Source of the DNA: DYRB01 sp963802205
GTDB taxonomy: Bacteria; Pseudomonadota; Gammaproteobacteria; Chromatiales; Chromatiaceae
Direction of reading: 5' to 3'
DNA: 64,000 bases
Assembly (NCBI GenBank): GCA_963802205.1
Contig: CAWDHW010000023.1
Span: forward strand, 1-64,000
Position numbers and translations under genes: made by a program. Below are positions 19,384 to 28,099 of the stretch, piece by piece. The first letter of the stretch is position 1. Every line of letters starts with the position of its first letter. The notes beneath the pieces are model-generated. The model was not told the origin of the DNA. It made no database searches and worked only from the letters and a program-made list of their open reading frames with translations.

Positions 19384-21558
19384 ATGACCGATCGCATCCA
19401 AGTCGGCGGCCTCCAGGTCGCCAAGCCCCTGTATGACCTGATCCGCACCGAGATGACCCCGGGGACCGGGATCGACCCGGACGCCTTGTGGGCGGCCCTG
19501 GCCGTGATACTGCGCGACCTCGGCCCCCGCAACCGGGCACTGCTGGGGCGTCGCGACAGCATCCAGGCCCAGATCGATACCTGGCACCTGGCCCACCGTG
19601 GAGCGCCCATCGACCTTGGGGCCTATCGCGCCTTCCTCGCGGACATCGGCTACCTCCTCCCCGAGGGCCCGGACTTCCAGGTGACCACGGCCAATGTGGA
19701 CGCCGAGATCGCCAGCATCGCAGGGCCCCAGCTTGTGGTCCCGGTAAGCAATCCGCGCTATGCCCTGAATGCCGCCAACGCCCGCTGGGGCAGCCTCTAC
19801 GATGCCCTCTACGGCACCAATGTCCTCCCGGACGAACCCGGCACCGAGCGTGGCGCCGCCTTCAACCCGCAGCGCGGCGCGAAGGTGGTGGAATACGCCC
19901 AGGGCTTCCTGGACGCCGCCGCCCCCCTGGAGCGCTGTTCCTATGCCCATGCCACCGGCTATGCAGTCCACGACGGGGCCCTGCGGATCCAGCGCCCTGA
20001 CAATAGCCACACCCACCTGGCCGATCCCAGCCAGTTTGCCGGGTACTGCGGCCCGGCGGAGGCCCCCACCGCCATCCTGCTGGTCAACCACGGGCTGCAC
20101 ATCGAGCTTCAGATCGATCGCGACCACCCGGTCGGGCGCCTTAGCCCCGCCGGAGTCAAGGACGTCCTGCTGGAGTCTGCCATCACCGCCATCCAGGACT
20201 GCGAGGACTCGGTCGCCGCCGTGGACGCGCAAGACAAGGTCGGGGTCTACCGCAATTGGCTGGGCCTGATGCGCGGGGACCTGACGGCCAGCTTCGAGAA
20301 GGGCGGCCGGACCCTGGAGCGCCGCCTGGAGCCCGACCGTGTCTATACGGCCCCGGACGGCGGGGGCCTGACCCTTCCCGGACGCAGCCTCCTGCTGGTG
20401 CGCAACGTCGGCCACCTGATGACCACAGACGCGGTGCTGACCGCCGACGGGTCCGAGATCCCCGAAGGTATCCTCGACGCCCTGGTCACCAGCCTGGCGG
20501 CGATACACGACCTCAAGGGGTTGGGGCCCTACCGCAACTCGCGGGCGGGCAGCGTGTACATCGTCAAGCCCAAGATGCACGGGCCGGAGGAGGTCGCCTT
20601 CGCCTGCGACCTGTTCGGCCGGGTCGAGGAGGCCCTGAACCTACCCCGCAATACGCTGAAAATCGGCATCATGGACGAGGAGCGGCGTACCACCGTCAAT
20701 TTGAAGGAGTGCATCCGCGCCGCCTCCGAGCGGATCATTTTCATCAATACGGGCTTCCTCGACCGCACCGGCGACGAGATCCACACCGCCATGGAGGGTG
20801 GCCCTGTGCTGCGAAAAGGCGCCATGAAGACCGCCCCCTGGCTGCTCGCCTACGAGGACTGGAATGTGGACATCGGCCTGGCTTGCGGCCTGCTCGGTCA
20901 CGCCCAGATCGGCAAGGGGATGTGGACCATGCCCGACGAGATGCGCGCCATGGTTGCGACCAAGATCAATCACCCCAAGGCCGGTGCAAGCTGCGCCTGG
21001 GTCCCCTCGCCCACCGCGGCCACCCTGCACGCCATGCACTATCACCAGGTCGATGTCGCCGCACGCCAGGCGGAGATCGCCGCAGAGGGCCGCCGCGCCA
21101 GGCTCGAAGACATCCTGCGCGTCCCCCTGGCAGAAAACCCCAACTGGACCGAGCAGGAGATCCACGAGGAGCTCGACAACAACTGCCAGGCCATCCTCGG
21201 CTACGTGGTGCGCTGGATCGACCAGGGCGTGGGCTGCTCCAAGGTCCCGGACATCGCCGATGTCGGCCTGATGGAGGACCGGGCGACCCTTCGCATCGCC
21301 TCCCAGCTCATGGCCAACTGGCTGCATCACGGGATCGTGAGCAGCGAGCAAGTCATGGAGGCCCTCAAACGCATGGCCGCCGTCGTCGATTGCCAGAACG
21401 CGGGTGACCCCCTCTACAGGCCCATGGCCCCGGGCTTTGACGGTATCGCCTTCAAGGCCGCCTGCGACCTCATCTTCAAGGGTCGCGAGGTCCCCAATGG
21501 CTACACCGAACCCCCGCTCCATGCCTGGCGGCGCAAGCTCAAACAAGGTGTCAGATGA
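19384..21558 (+). CDS. glcB: Malate synthase G
   Basis: Condenses glyoxylate and acetyl-CoA to malate. It encodes 724 residues, the length of the monomeric G form. Visible family blocks are TNVLPDEPGTERGAAFNP-type sequence near residue 145, HNVGHLMTTD-like VRNVGHLMTTDAVL, SVYIVKPKMHGPEEVAFAC, IGIMDEERRTTVNLKECI, GFLDRTGDEIHT, GKGMWTMPDEM and DGIAFKAACDLIFKG. Start ATG 19384 follows a 130-base gap after kefB. No isocitrate lyase gene is in the window, so whether it serves the glyoxylate shunt or glycolate use is open. Confidence 0.96.
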   Translation: MTDRIQVGGLQVAKPLYDLIRTEMTPGTGIDPDALWAALAVILRDLGPRNRALLGRRDSIQAQIDTWHLAHRGAPIDLGAYRAFLADIGYLLPEGPDFQVTTANVDAEIASIAGPQLVVPVSNPRYALNAANARWGSLYDALYGTNVLPDEPGTERGAAFNPQRGAKVVEYAQGFLDAAAPLERCSYAHATGYAVHDGALRIQRPDNSHTHLADPSQFAGYCGPAEAPTAILLVNHGLHIELQIDRDHPVGRLSPAGVKDVLLESAITAIQDCEDSVAAVDAQDKVGVYRNWLGLMRGDLTASFEKGGRTLERRLEPDRVYTAPDGGGLTLPGRSLLLVRNVGHLMTTDAVLTADGSEIPEGILDALVTSLAAIHDLKGLGPYRNSRAGSVYIVKPKMHGPEEVAFACDLFGRVEEALNLPRNTLKIGIMDEERRTTVNLKECIRAASERIIFINTGFLDRTGDEIHTAMEGGPVLRKGAMKTAPWLLAYEDWNVDIGLACGLLGHAQIGKGMWTMPDEMRAMVATKINHPKAGASCAWVPSPTAATLHAMHYHQVDVAARQAEIAAEGRRARLEDILRVPLAENPNWTEQEIHEELDNNCQAILGYVVRWIDQGVGCSKVPDIADVGLMEDRATLRIASQLMANWLHHGIVSSEQVMEALKRMAAVVDCQNAGDPLYRPMAPGFDGIAFKAACDLIFKGREVPNGYTEPPLHAWRRKLKQGVR

Positions 21559-21607
21559 CAGGTGTCAGGTGCTTTCGCACTGACAGACTGTCAACTGACA
21601 CCTGAGC
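21547..21607. terminator. Inverted repeats after malate synthase
   Basis: GGTGTCAG is present twice (about 21548 and 21562), with the partner CTGACACC at about 21595-21604; shorter GACAG/CTGTC pairs lie between. The dyad spans the gap between convergent malate synthase and malQ. There is no long T-run, so termination is only likely. Confidence 0.4.
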
Positions 21608-21617
21608 AGGACTTCTT

Positions 21618-23186
21618 CTAGCGTGCCCTTCGCGGCGGAAGGCCGCTCCCACAGCGACCGGATGGGGCCGCCTTCAACCGGCGGTGGTGGGGGAACCGCC
21701 CATAGAGGCCGCTGAGTTCCCGCAGGCGCGCCGCCAGGGCTGGGGTCAGGGCGTCCCTGGCCAGGCGCCAGACCCAGTTACCCCGCATGGTCCCGGGACG
21801 GTTCATGCAGGCCTCGGTCCCCAGCCCCAGTACGTCCTGAATCGGGACCATGGCCGTATCCGCCACCGAAGCAAGGGCGGCGCGGATCAGGTCCCAGTGG
21901 ACCTCGGACCCATCGCTATTCAGGTAGCGCCGAACGTGATCGCGGATCGGCTCCTCAAGCTCGGCCCACCAACCGGCGACGGTGTCGTTGTCGTGGGTTC
22001 CGGTGTAAACCACCAACCGACGGCGGTGGTTGTGAGGCAGATATTGGCCCTGACCGAAGCCATCGGTGGTGGGTTCGAACGCGAACTGGAGTATGGCCAT
22101 CCCCGGCAGTGCAAGGCCATCGCGCAGGTCTTCGACGTCCTTGGTAATGACGCCCAAGTCCTCCGCGATGAGCGGCAGGGCTTCCCCGAGATCCCGGCGG
22201 AGAGCGGCGAAGAGCTCCAGGCCCGGCCCCTTGACCCAGCGCCCGTGAATGGCGGTGGCCTCGTCCCCGGGAATCTCCCAGTACCCGGCGAAACCGCGGA
22301 AGTGGTCGATGCGCACCAGGTCCACCAGACCCAACAGATGGCGCAGTCGTTCCACCCAGAAGCCGTAGCCATCCTCGGCCAGGCGGTCCCAGCGGTACAG
22401 GGGATTGCCCCAGCGCTGACCGGTGGCGCTGAAATAATCCGGCGGTACCCCGGCGACGACCGTGGGTACCCCGCAACCATCCAGATAGAACCACTCCGGG
22501 TGAGTCCACACCTCGCTGCTGTCGTGGGCAACGAAGATCGGTGCATCCCCAACCAGTCGCACCCCGTGCGCCTTGGCATAGGCACGCAGCCGCTGCCACT
22601 GTCGGGCGAAGATGAATTGCAGGAAACGCTGGAGACCGATCTCCTGGGCATTGTCGTGGGACCACTCGGCCAGGACCTTGGGGTCGCGCCGCGACAGGCC
22701 GGCAGGCCACTCGGTCCAGGGGCGCAGACCGTGAGCCGCCTTGATAGCGGCAAACAAGGCATAGCCGTCCAGCCACTGGGCTTGATCGTGGCAGAACGCG
22801 GCCAAGGCGGCGCGGTCGTCCGCGGTAGCACGCTCCAGGAAGTTGGCATCGGCACGCGCCAGCAAGGCCGACTTCCACTCCCGCACCGGGCCGAACTCCA
22901 CCCGATCCGGCAGGGTGACCGGGGCCTCCAGATCGGCGGCGTCGAGCCAGCCCTCCTCCAGCAAGAGTTCCGGGCTGATCAGGAGCGGATTACCGGCGAA
23001 GGCCGAGAGGCACTGATAGGGGGAGTCGCCATACCCGGTGGGCCCCAGCGGCAGCATTTGCCACAACCCCTGTCCGGCGGCGGCGAGGAAATCCACGAAG
23101 CGATAGGCCCCGGGGCCGAGGTCGCCGATGCCAAAGGGCCCCGGCAGCGAGGTCGGGTGGAGCACGATACCGCTGGTGCGACGCAT
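21618..23186 (-). CDS. malQ: 4-alpha-glucanotransferase (amylomaltase)
   Basis: Transfers alpha-1,4-glucan segments between maltooligosaccharides, in glycogen or starch turnover. It encodes 522 residues. GH77 features: SGIVLHPTSLPGPFGIGDLG, PLGPTGYGDSPYQCLSAFAGNP, LVRIDHFRGFAGYWEIPG with the catalytic aspartate, LPLIAEDLGVIT and VVYTGTHDNDTVAGWW. The last residues (KAAPSGRCGSGLPPRRAR) do not look like the family; they are translated from a palindromic repeat that has replaced the original end. The gene is transcribed toward malate synthase. Confidence 0.95.
   Translation of the reverse strand: MRRTSGIVLHPTSLPGPFGIGDLGPGAYRFVDFLAAAGQGLWQMLPLGPTGYGDSPYQCLSAFAGNPLLISPELLLEEGWLDAADLEAPVTLPDRVEFGPVREWKSALLARADANFLERATADDRAALAAFCHDQAQWLDGYALFAAIKAAHGLRPWTEWPAGLSRRDPKVLAEWSHDNAQEIGLQRFLQFIFARQWQRLRAYAKAHGVRLVGDAPIFVAHDSSEVWTHPEWFYLDGCGVPTVVAGVPPDYFSATGQRWGNPLYRWDRLAEDGYGFWVERLRHLLGLVDLVRIDHFRGFAGYWEIPGDEATAIHGRWVKGPGLELFAALRRDLGEALPLIAEDLGVITKDVEDLRDGLALPGMAILQFAFEPTTDGFGQGQYLPHNHRRRLVVYTGTHDNDTVAGWWAELEEPIRDHVRRYLNSDGSEVHWDLIRAALASVADTAMVPIQDVLGLGTEACMNRPGTMRGNWVWRLARDALTPALAARLRELSGLYGRFPHHRRLKAAPSGRCGSGLPPRRAR
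21619..21655. repeat. REP-like palindrome in the 3' end of malQ
   Basis: On the minus strand the sequence TGTGGGAGCGGCCTTCCG followed by CCGCGAAGGGCACGC contains the dyad GCGGCCTTCCGCCGC. This is the style of short intergenic repeats common in gammaproteobacteria. Here it supplies the last codons and the stop of malQ. Confidence 0.6.
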
Positions 23187-23432
23187 GAATCGGATCTCGG
23201 AGCTGGCGGAGATGGAAAGGCTCGCAGTCTAACGGGGCGCAGGAGCGGTCGCCAGACCGGCGCTATCCCGCTCCAGACCGGCGCCCACCACCCCAAGGGC
23301 ACCCTGCCGCTATAGTCCTGGCCTCCTGGACAGATGGGTCCGGCCAGCCCCTGAACCTTTGCCTTACCCATAGAGGGGTCTGCTCGCCGCCAATGGGGGT
23401 TACACCTTCAAGCGCCGGAACGACGGTCGAAC

Positions 23433-24236
23433 TCAAGCCTTTGCCCTGGCGACGGGAGACCAGATCCCGGCAAGCCCGGCAGGGATCAGGCACACAGCCA
23501 CCAGAACAGGTCCGAAGGGCTGATCCAGCCCCAGGGCAAGGGCGAAGGCCGCAAGATAGGCGCCGACCCCCAGCAGGGCCCCGAGGGCCAGGGTCCAGCG
23601 CCAGCCGGGGGCGACCCGGAAGGCCACCCAGGCCGGGACCAGGACCAGGGCGAAGGCCCCCATCAGGCCCAGGGTGGCGGTCCCCACCGCCATCCCGAGG
23701 GCCGCCAGGAGGTCGAAGCCCAGGTGCCAGCGCCAGGCCGGCAGGCGATTGGCGCGCTCGTGGCGGGGAAAGATCCGGGCCCTCAGCAGCCGCGGACCGA
23801 GCCAGGGCAGGACCAGGCCGGTCAGGCCCGCCAGCAGCAGGGCCGCCGCGAGCTCGCTCGGACCGGCAAAGTAGAGCTGGCCATCCACCAGGGCATGGCC
23901 CAGGGCGTCGCCGACCTGGGTATTGGCGGCGGCCAGCATCGTGGCGGCCCATCCCACCAGGATCATGAAGCCATAGGCGACATTGCCCCGGGCCTGGGCC
24001 AGGGCCTTGAACCCGCCGCCGAGGACGGCCCCCAGGATCGCCCCGGCGACCGCGGGGGCCCCAAGGGCGACCCCGACCAGGGCCCCGGCCGCGGCCAGGT
24101 GGGCCAGTCCCAGGGCGGCCAGCCACTCGTCGCGCAGCATCAGGAGGACCCCCAGCAGGGGCAGGACCCCGGCCACCAGGAGCCCGGTGAGAAAGGGCAG
24201 GCGAAACAGGGGGTCGAAGAGCAGGCCGAGGTCCAT
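23433..24236 (-). CDS. znuB: Zinc/manganese-type ABC transporter permease
   Basis: Encodes 267 residues with about eight transmembrane helices of the ABC-3 family. It begins LLFDPLFRLPFLTGLLVAGVLPLLGVLLMLRDEWLAALGLAHLAAAGALVG, the usual start where one helix pair precedes the LGLAHLAAAG motif. GLMGAFALVLVPAWVAFRVAP is the family block near residue 190. It is the last gene of a five-gene minus-strand operon; its ATG directly abuts the ATPase stop. Zinc is the likely substrate from context (Zur-like box, His-rich porin, ZnuA-type binding protein). Confidence 0.88.
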   Translation of the reverse strand: MDLGLLFDPLFRLPFLTGLLVAGVLPLLGVLLMLRDEWLAALGLAHLAAAGALVGVALGAPAVAGAILGAVLGGGFKALAQARGNVAYGFMILVGWAATMLAAANTQVGDALGHALVDGQLYFAGPSELAAALLLAGLTGLVLPWLGPRLLRARIFPRHERANRLPAWRWHLGFDLLAALGMAVGTATLGLMGAFALVLVPAWVAFRVAPGWRWTLALGALLGVGAYLAAFALALGLDQPFGPVLVAVCLIPAGLAGIWSPVARAKA

Positions 24237-24826
24237 CAGCCAAGCTCCAGGACGCGGGAACAGGCGGCATCGAGGAAGCCACGCTCATGGCTCACCAGCA
24301 GTACGGCCCGCCGCCCCCGCTGGCCGGCGAGCATGTCCCGGAGCAGGGCCTCATGGTCCGGGTCCAGGTTGTTGGTCGGCTCGTCGAGGAGCACCAGGTC
24401 CGCCGGCCCCGCCAGGGCGGCCCAGACGCACAGGAGCTGGTACTGACCCCCGCTCAGGGCATCGACCCGTCGCCCCAGGAGGGCCCGGAGGGAGGCCGGC
24501 GGCGAAGGGGCAACGCCGACCGCCGCCGGTCGCTCGATCCCGGCCACGCGCAACAGGTCGCGCCCGGTGAGCGGCATGGCCGGAAGCCGCACCGGGCGCT
24601 GTTCCTGATAGGCCAGGGTCAGGCCTGGGGCCCGCTGCACCGAGCCGGAGAAGACCCGGGCGCTGTCGGCGATGGCGTCCAGCAGCGTGGACTTGCCGCT
24701 GCCGTTGGGCCCCCAGAGCCCCAGGACCTCGCCGGGCCCGAGGGTGAAGGACAGGGGACCGACCACGGGCCTGTCGTGACCCGCCACCAGCTCGGTGACC
24801 CGCAGCAGGAGAGCCGTCGCCGTCAC
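24236..24826 (-). CDS. znuC: Zinc ABC transporter ATP-binding protein
   Basis: Encodes 196 residues from GTG 24826, whose bases overlap the stop of znuA (GTGA). The Walker A motif GPNGSGKST, the ABC signature LSGGQYQLL, the Walker B motif LVLLDEPTNNLD and the switch histidine in LLVSHERGF are all present. It is shorter than E. coli ZnuC and lacks a C-terminal extension. It should energise ZnuB on the cytoplasmic face. The close packing of znuA, znuC and znuB shows one transcript. Confidence 0.9.
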   Translation of the reverse strand: MTATALLLRVTELVAGHDRPVVGPLSFTLGPGEVLGLWGPNGSGKSTLLDAIADSARVFSGSVQRAPGLTLAYQEQRPVRLPAMPLTGRDLLRVAGIERPAAVGVAPSPPASLRALLGRRVDALSGGQYQLLCVWAALAGPADLVLLDEPTNNLDPDHEALLRDMLAGQRGRRAVLLVSHERGFLDAACSRVLELG

Positions 24827-25731
24827 CGGGCCCCCGAGAGGACGTCCACCCAGCGCCCGATGTGGGCCAGGTAGGCGTCGCCGCCCGCGTCTGCCGGCGG
24901 TTCCAGGGGCAGCCTCTGGGCCGACCAGCCCAGGTCCTGGGCCAGGCGCTCCGCGCTCTGGGGGGACTGATAGGGGGCATAGACGATCACACCCCGCCGG
25001 CCCTTGAGGGCGCCGGCCAGGTCGCTGATCTGACGGCCTGTGGGCGGGACCCCGGGGACCGGCTCCAGGACCCCGAGCAAGGGGACGCCGAAGCGATCCA
25101 GCAGATAGAGGGCGTCGCGGTGATACAGGACCACCCCGGGTGCCCCGGCCGACTGCTTGCGCCAACCCTCGACCCGAGCGCCCACCTTGGCCGCGAAGGC
25201 GTTCGCCCGCGCCCGGTACTGCCCGGCCCCCGCCGGGTCGAGCTGCCCCAGGCGCCCCGCCAGGGCCTGGCCTATGGCCGCCATGCGCACCGGGTCCAGG
25301 TCCACATGGGGATTGCCCACGGGGTGGACGTCCCCCAAGGCGCGATCTGCCGCCCCGCCGGCATCGAGCAAGTCCACCTGGGCCGCGGCCTCGAAGTAGC
25401 CGGGCTGGCCCGGCAGTATCCGCGGATTGGCGGCGCTGGCCAGGGCCGCCGGGAGCCAGCCTACCTCCAGCTCGGCCCCGACGGCCACCACCAGGTCCGC
25501 CCGACTCAGGGCGTGGATCATGGTCGGCTTGGCCTGGAGGGCGTGCAGGTCGCGGTCGGGGGAGGCCAGGACCTTGGGGGCGATGCGGTCGCCACCCAGC
25601 TCCCGGACCAGGGCCCCCAGGCTGGGGGCGGTGGCGACCACCTCCAGGGCAGCCGCGGCGGCGGGCGGGCCGACCGGCGCCAGGGTCACAGCGGCCAGGG
25701 CGCAGACGGCAAGGATTCGACGTAACAGCAT
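24823..25731 (-). CDS. znuA: Zinc ABC transporter substrate-binding protein
   Basis: Encodes 302 residues with a signal peptide (MLLRRILAVCALAAVTLAPVG). Cluster A-I domain features: VVATAPSLGALVRELGGDRI, then DLHALQAKPTMIHALSRADLVV with the first metal-ligand histidine, GDVHPVGNPHVDLDP with the second, and VVLYHRDALYLLDRFG with the third. It lacks a long internal His-rich loop like that in E. coli ZnuA; the His-rich segments are instead in the neighbouring porin. It captures zinc in the periplasm and delivers it to ZnuB. Confidence 0.9.
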   Translation of the reverse strand: MLLRRILAVCALAAVTLAPVGPPAAAAALEVVATAPSLGALVRELGGDRIAPKVLASPDRDLHALQAKPTMIHALSRADLVVAVGAELEVGWLPAALASAANPRILPGQPGYFEAAAQVDLLDAGGAADRALGDVHPVGNPHVDLDPVRMAAIGQALAGRLGQLDPAGAGQYRARANAFAAKVGARVEGWRKQSAGAPGVVLYHRDALYLLDRFGVPLLGVLEPVPGVPPTGRQISDLAGALKGRRGVIVYAPYQSPQSAERLAQDLGWSAQRLPLEPPADAGGDAYLAHIGRWVDVLSGAR

Positions 25732-25761
25732 GATGAGACTCCTCTAGGGTCGCGACGTGTG

Positions 25762-27333
25762 TCAGAAGGCGTGGGCCCCGTGGCTGCCCAGGCTGACGAT
25801 GAACTGGAGGTAGAAGGCGTCGAAGCGCTCCCGCTCCCCGGGCTCCACCAGGATGTCGTTCTTCGCGTATTGGGCCCGCAGCCGGGAGAACTCCGACAGG
25901 TTCCAGGTCACATCCAGGGTCCAGCGGTCCGAGGAGCCGAAGTCCTGGTCTTCCTCGCCGCCGCTCACCTGATTGGTCAGGCCGAGGACGTCGTAGCGAA
26001 GCCCCGCGGTCCACCTCGGCGCAAACCCATAGACGGCCTGGGCGTAGAGGCCGTCGGTGGAGAAGGTACGCCCGGCCCCGACGACCTCGGCGTGGGGGCT
26101 GGAGCGGATCTCCAGGTCCTTGATGGCGCGCAGGTACTCGGTCTGGAACTTGAAGTCCCGATGACCCTGGGCGCCGTCGCCGTCGTACTTGTAGACCAGG
26201 TCCAGCCCCCAGAGGGCGGCGTCGCCGGCCAGGCCGTTCTCGTGGACCTCGACCTCGATCTCGCCGTCCTCGTGGATGTGCTCGTGGGCGTCCTCCTGGA
26301 CCTCCTGGTGTTGCCGGTTATAGGCGTAGGAGACGCCGAACTGGAGGGCGTGACGCTCCCCAAGGTCCGGGGCGACCTTGGCGAAGGCCGTCCACAGGCG
26401 CGGCCCCGACTCGGTCCCGCCCAGACCCAGTTCGTCGCGCTCGGCCTCGTCCAGGGTGGCGCCGAAGCGCTCCTGATCCCCCTGGGCCAGTTCGGCCCCA
26501 ATCAGGGTGTAGAAGGGGAGCTTGGGCAGCCAGGTGACCTGGACCCCGGTGTCCTGGAGCCCGTGGGCACCCAGCAGGTTCAGGTAGGGCAGGTTCTGGT
26601 CCACGAAGTCCCACTGGTGCGGGTGCTGCTTGTTGATGTAACCGAAGTCGCTCAAGAACTTGCCGGCCTTGACGCGCAGCCCATAGGGCAGGCCCCGGGT
26701 CTGGAGCCAGCCTTCCTCCAACTCCACCTCGCCATCACCGTCCACCGACAGGTACAGGGAGGCGTCGAAGTAGGGGTCCACGGTGGCGGAGAAGGCGATC
26801 TCGGCCTCGCGGAAGTTAAAGCCGTTGTTGGCCGCCCCATGGGCGTGCGCCTCGGCGGCGGCGTCCTCGCCGGCATGGGCATGGCCGCCGGGCCGCGACG
26901 GCTGGAAGGCCAACCCGACCAGGCTGGAGCCGTCGCCGTCGATACCGTCCTGGTAGTAGTTGCCGTCCAGGATCACGGAGATCTGCGGGTTGAAGGCGCT
27001 GCCTGAGGTCAAGGCACCCAGGGCACCGCCCGTCGAGGGGGCGCCCACCCCCGGGGCAGACACCACGGGGGCCTTCATCGGCTTGGGCTTTGCCTTGGCT
27101 GCCGCCGGCTCGGCCTCCCTGGCCCCGGCCTGGGAACGCCTTGCGGGGCTGGCGGCATCGGCCTCGGCCTTCGCCAGGCGCGCCTCCAGGTTGCGGATGC
27201 GCCCCTCATACTGGGACTTCATCTGATTGATCATGGATCGCAGCTCGGCGATCTCGGCATCGTTCGCCGCCAAGGCGGCGGTAGGGATCGACAGCGCGGC
27301 GGCAACGGCGCCCCGCAAGAGAAGCTTGGACAT
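25762..27333 (-). CDS. His-rich outer-membrane porin of the zinc operon
   Basis: Encodes 523 residues. A signal peptide (LLLRGAVAAALSIPTAALA) is followed by a coiled coil (IAELRSMINQMKSQYEGRIRNLEARL), then a Pro/Ala/Lys-rich linker and a beta-barrel rich in alternating aromatic/polar strands. The sequence ends in HAF after FYLQFIVSLGSHGA, so the terminal residue is the aromatic usual in barrels. Two loops are strongly metal-binding in character: HAHAGEDAAAEAHAHG near residue 150 and EDAHEHIHEDGEIEVEVHE near residue 344. It lies between a DUF2946-like gene and znuA, so it probably admits zinc across the outer membrane. It has no TonB plug domain that I can see. Confidence 0.75.
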   Translation of the reverse strand: MSKLLLRGAVAAALSIPTAALAANDAEIAELRSMINQMKSQYEGRIRNLEARLAKAEADAASPARRSQAGAREAEPAAAKAKPKPMKAPVVSAPGVGAPSTGGALGALTSGSAFNPQISVILDGNYYQDGIDGDGSSLVGLAFQPSRPGGHAHAGEDAAAEAHAHGAANNGFNFREAEIAFSATVDPYFDASLYLSVDGDGEVELEEGWLQTRGLPYGLRVKAGKFLSDFGYINKQHPHQWDFVDQNLPYLNLLGAHGLQDTGVQVTWLPKLPFYTLIGAELAQGDQERFGATLDEAERDELGLGGTESGPRLWTAFAKVAPDLGERHALQFGVSYAYNRQHQEVQEDAHEHIHEDGEIEVEVHENGLAGDAALWGLDLVYKYDGDGAQGHRDFKFQTEYLRAIKDLEIRSSPHAEVVGAGRTFSTDGLYAQAVYGFAPRWTAGLRYDVLGLTNQVSGGEEDQDFGSSDRWTLDVTWNLSEFSRLRAQYAKNDILVEPGERERFDAFYLQFIVSLGSHGAHAF

Positions 27334-27390
27334 GGAAAGGCCCCGATCGAAGACAAGGGTCCGCCCCGGGGACGGTGCCCCGGACGGGCT

Positions 27391-27717
27391 TCAGGAGGCG
27401 GATCGGAGCGAGTGCGGGGGTGCCCTGGGGGCCTGAGGTCGGAAGGAGCAGGAGACCGGGGCGGTCGGAAGGCCCGGCGTCAGCGCCGGGGCCAGGCCCT
27501 GGACCACTGAAGCCAGACCAGCGGTGCGGGCCGCCAGCGGCGCCCCCAGCCCGCCGCCGGTCAGGCAGACCTCGCAGCCGGCATCCCCAGCCGCGTGGCT
27601 GAGGTGCTCGACCTGATGGAAGCCGAGCAGCACCTGCGCCAGCACCAGGACGCAGGCGATCAGGACCAGGGCCCGGGGGCTTGGTCGCTGCATCTGCAAG
27701 GGCTGGCCTAGGGGCAT
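27391..27717 (-). CDS. DUF2946-like small membrane protein of the zinc operon
   Basis: Encodes 108 residues (100 if the ATG at 27693 is used). One transmembrane helix (ALVLIACVLVLAQVLLG) is followed at once by FHQVEHLSHAAGDAGCEVCLTGGGLGA. This gives His-x3-His-x2-His and a CxxC motif on the periplasmic side, as in DUF2946-like proteins found with metal-uptake genes. It is the first gene after the Zur-like box. A metal-sensing or metal-handling role is inferred from the histidines, cysteines and position; none is proved. Confidence 0.6.
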   Translation of the reverse strand: MPLGQPLQMQRPSPRALVLIACVLVLAQVLLGFHQVEHLSHAAGDAGCEVCLTGGGLGAPLAARTAGLASVVQGLAPALTPGLPTAPVSCSFRPQAPRAPPHSLRSAS

Positions 27718-27750
27718 GTCGGTGCTGGAACTGGGGGCCTGGTCGCGGAA

Positions 27751-27769
27751 GACGTTATAGTATCACGCC
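27751..27769 (-). promoter_or_regulatory. Candidate Zur box before the zinc operon
   Basis: GTTATAGTATCAC at 27754-27766 is an imperfect palindrome. It resembles the GTTATA-N-TATAAC core of gammaproteobacterial Zur boxes; one position in the second half differs. It lies 34 bases upstream of the first gene and overlaps a possible -10 box (TATAAC on the minus strand). Confidence 0.55.
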
Positions 27770-27851
27770 AAATCGCAGCCACTCGCCGCGAGCGCGCCCA
27801 TGCTGCGACGACCCCGGACTCGATGATCAGACGCAGGCTAGCCCTGAGTAA

Positions 27852-27887
27852 ATTAGCGCTTGCTTATTTAGAAATCGCTAATATAAT
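27852..27887 (+). promoter_or_regulatory. Strong sigma70 promoter inside a dyad operator
   Basis: The -35 box TTGCTT at 27860-27865 and the -10 box TATAAT at 27882-27887 are spaced by 16 bases. A perfect 7-bp inverted repeat, ATTAGCG (27852-27858) and CGCTAAT (27876-27882), brackets the -35 box and touches the -10 box. A smaller dyad TTAG-N6-CTAA (27868-27881) lies within it. This arrangement would suit repression. The regulator is unknown; ArsR-family and NikR are the two candidates I considered. Confidence 0.65.
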
Positions 27888-27928
27888 GACGCTCAACCTA
27901 ACCAACCAACCTAAACAGGAGCCGTATC

Positions 27929-28093
27929 ATGTTGGGTGTAATCGCTGCAGTAGCCTTGGTCGTCGGTGGTATCCAGACCGCGATGATCGTGTCTGACAAC
28001 AACAGCGTCGCCGCGGAGCAGTCCAAGGCCGCAGTCGTGGAAGTCCAGGCCGTCCAGAGTGCCGACGCCTCCAAGACCGACTACTCCAAGTAG
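27929..28093 (+). CDS. 54-residue single-helix membrane microprotein
   Basis: The ATG at 27929 has AGGAG eight bases upstream and follows the strong promoter by about 40 bases. The protein begins MLGVIAAVALVVGGIQTAMIV, one transmembrane helix. A polar tail rich in Ala, Val, Ser and Lys follows (SDNNSVAAEQSKAAVVEVQ, then ADASKTDYSK). Two hairpins, the second with a T-run, end the transcript right after the stop, so the gene is monocistronic and probably well expressed. No family is recognised. Its promoter dyad and position beside nikR are the only functional hints. Confidence 0.65.
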   Translation: MLGVIAAVALVVGGIQTAMIVSDNNSVAAEQSKAAVVEVQAVQSADASKTDYSK

Positions 28094-28099
28094 CCACGA

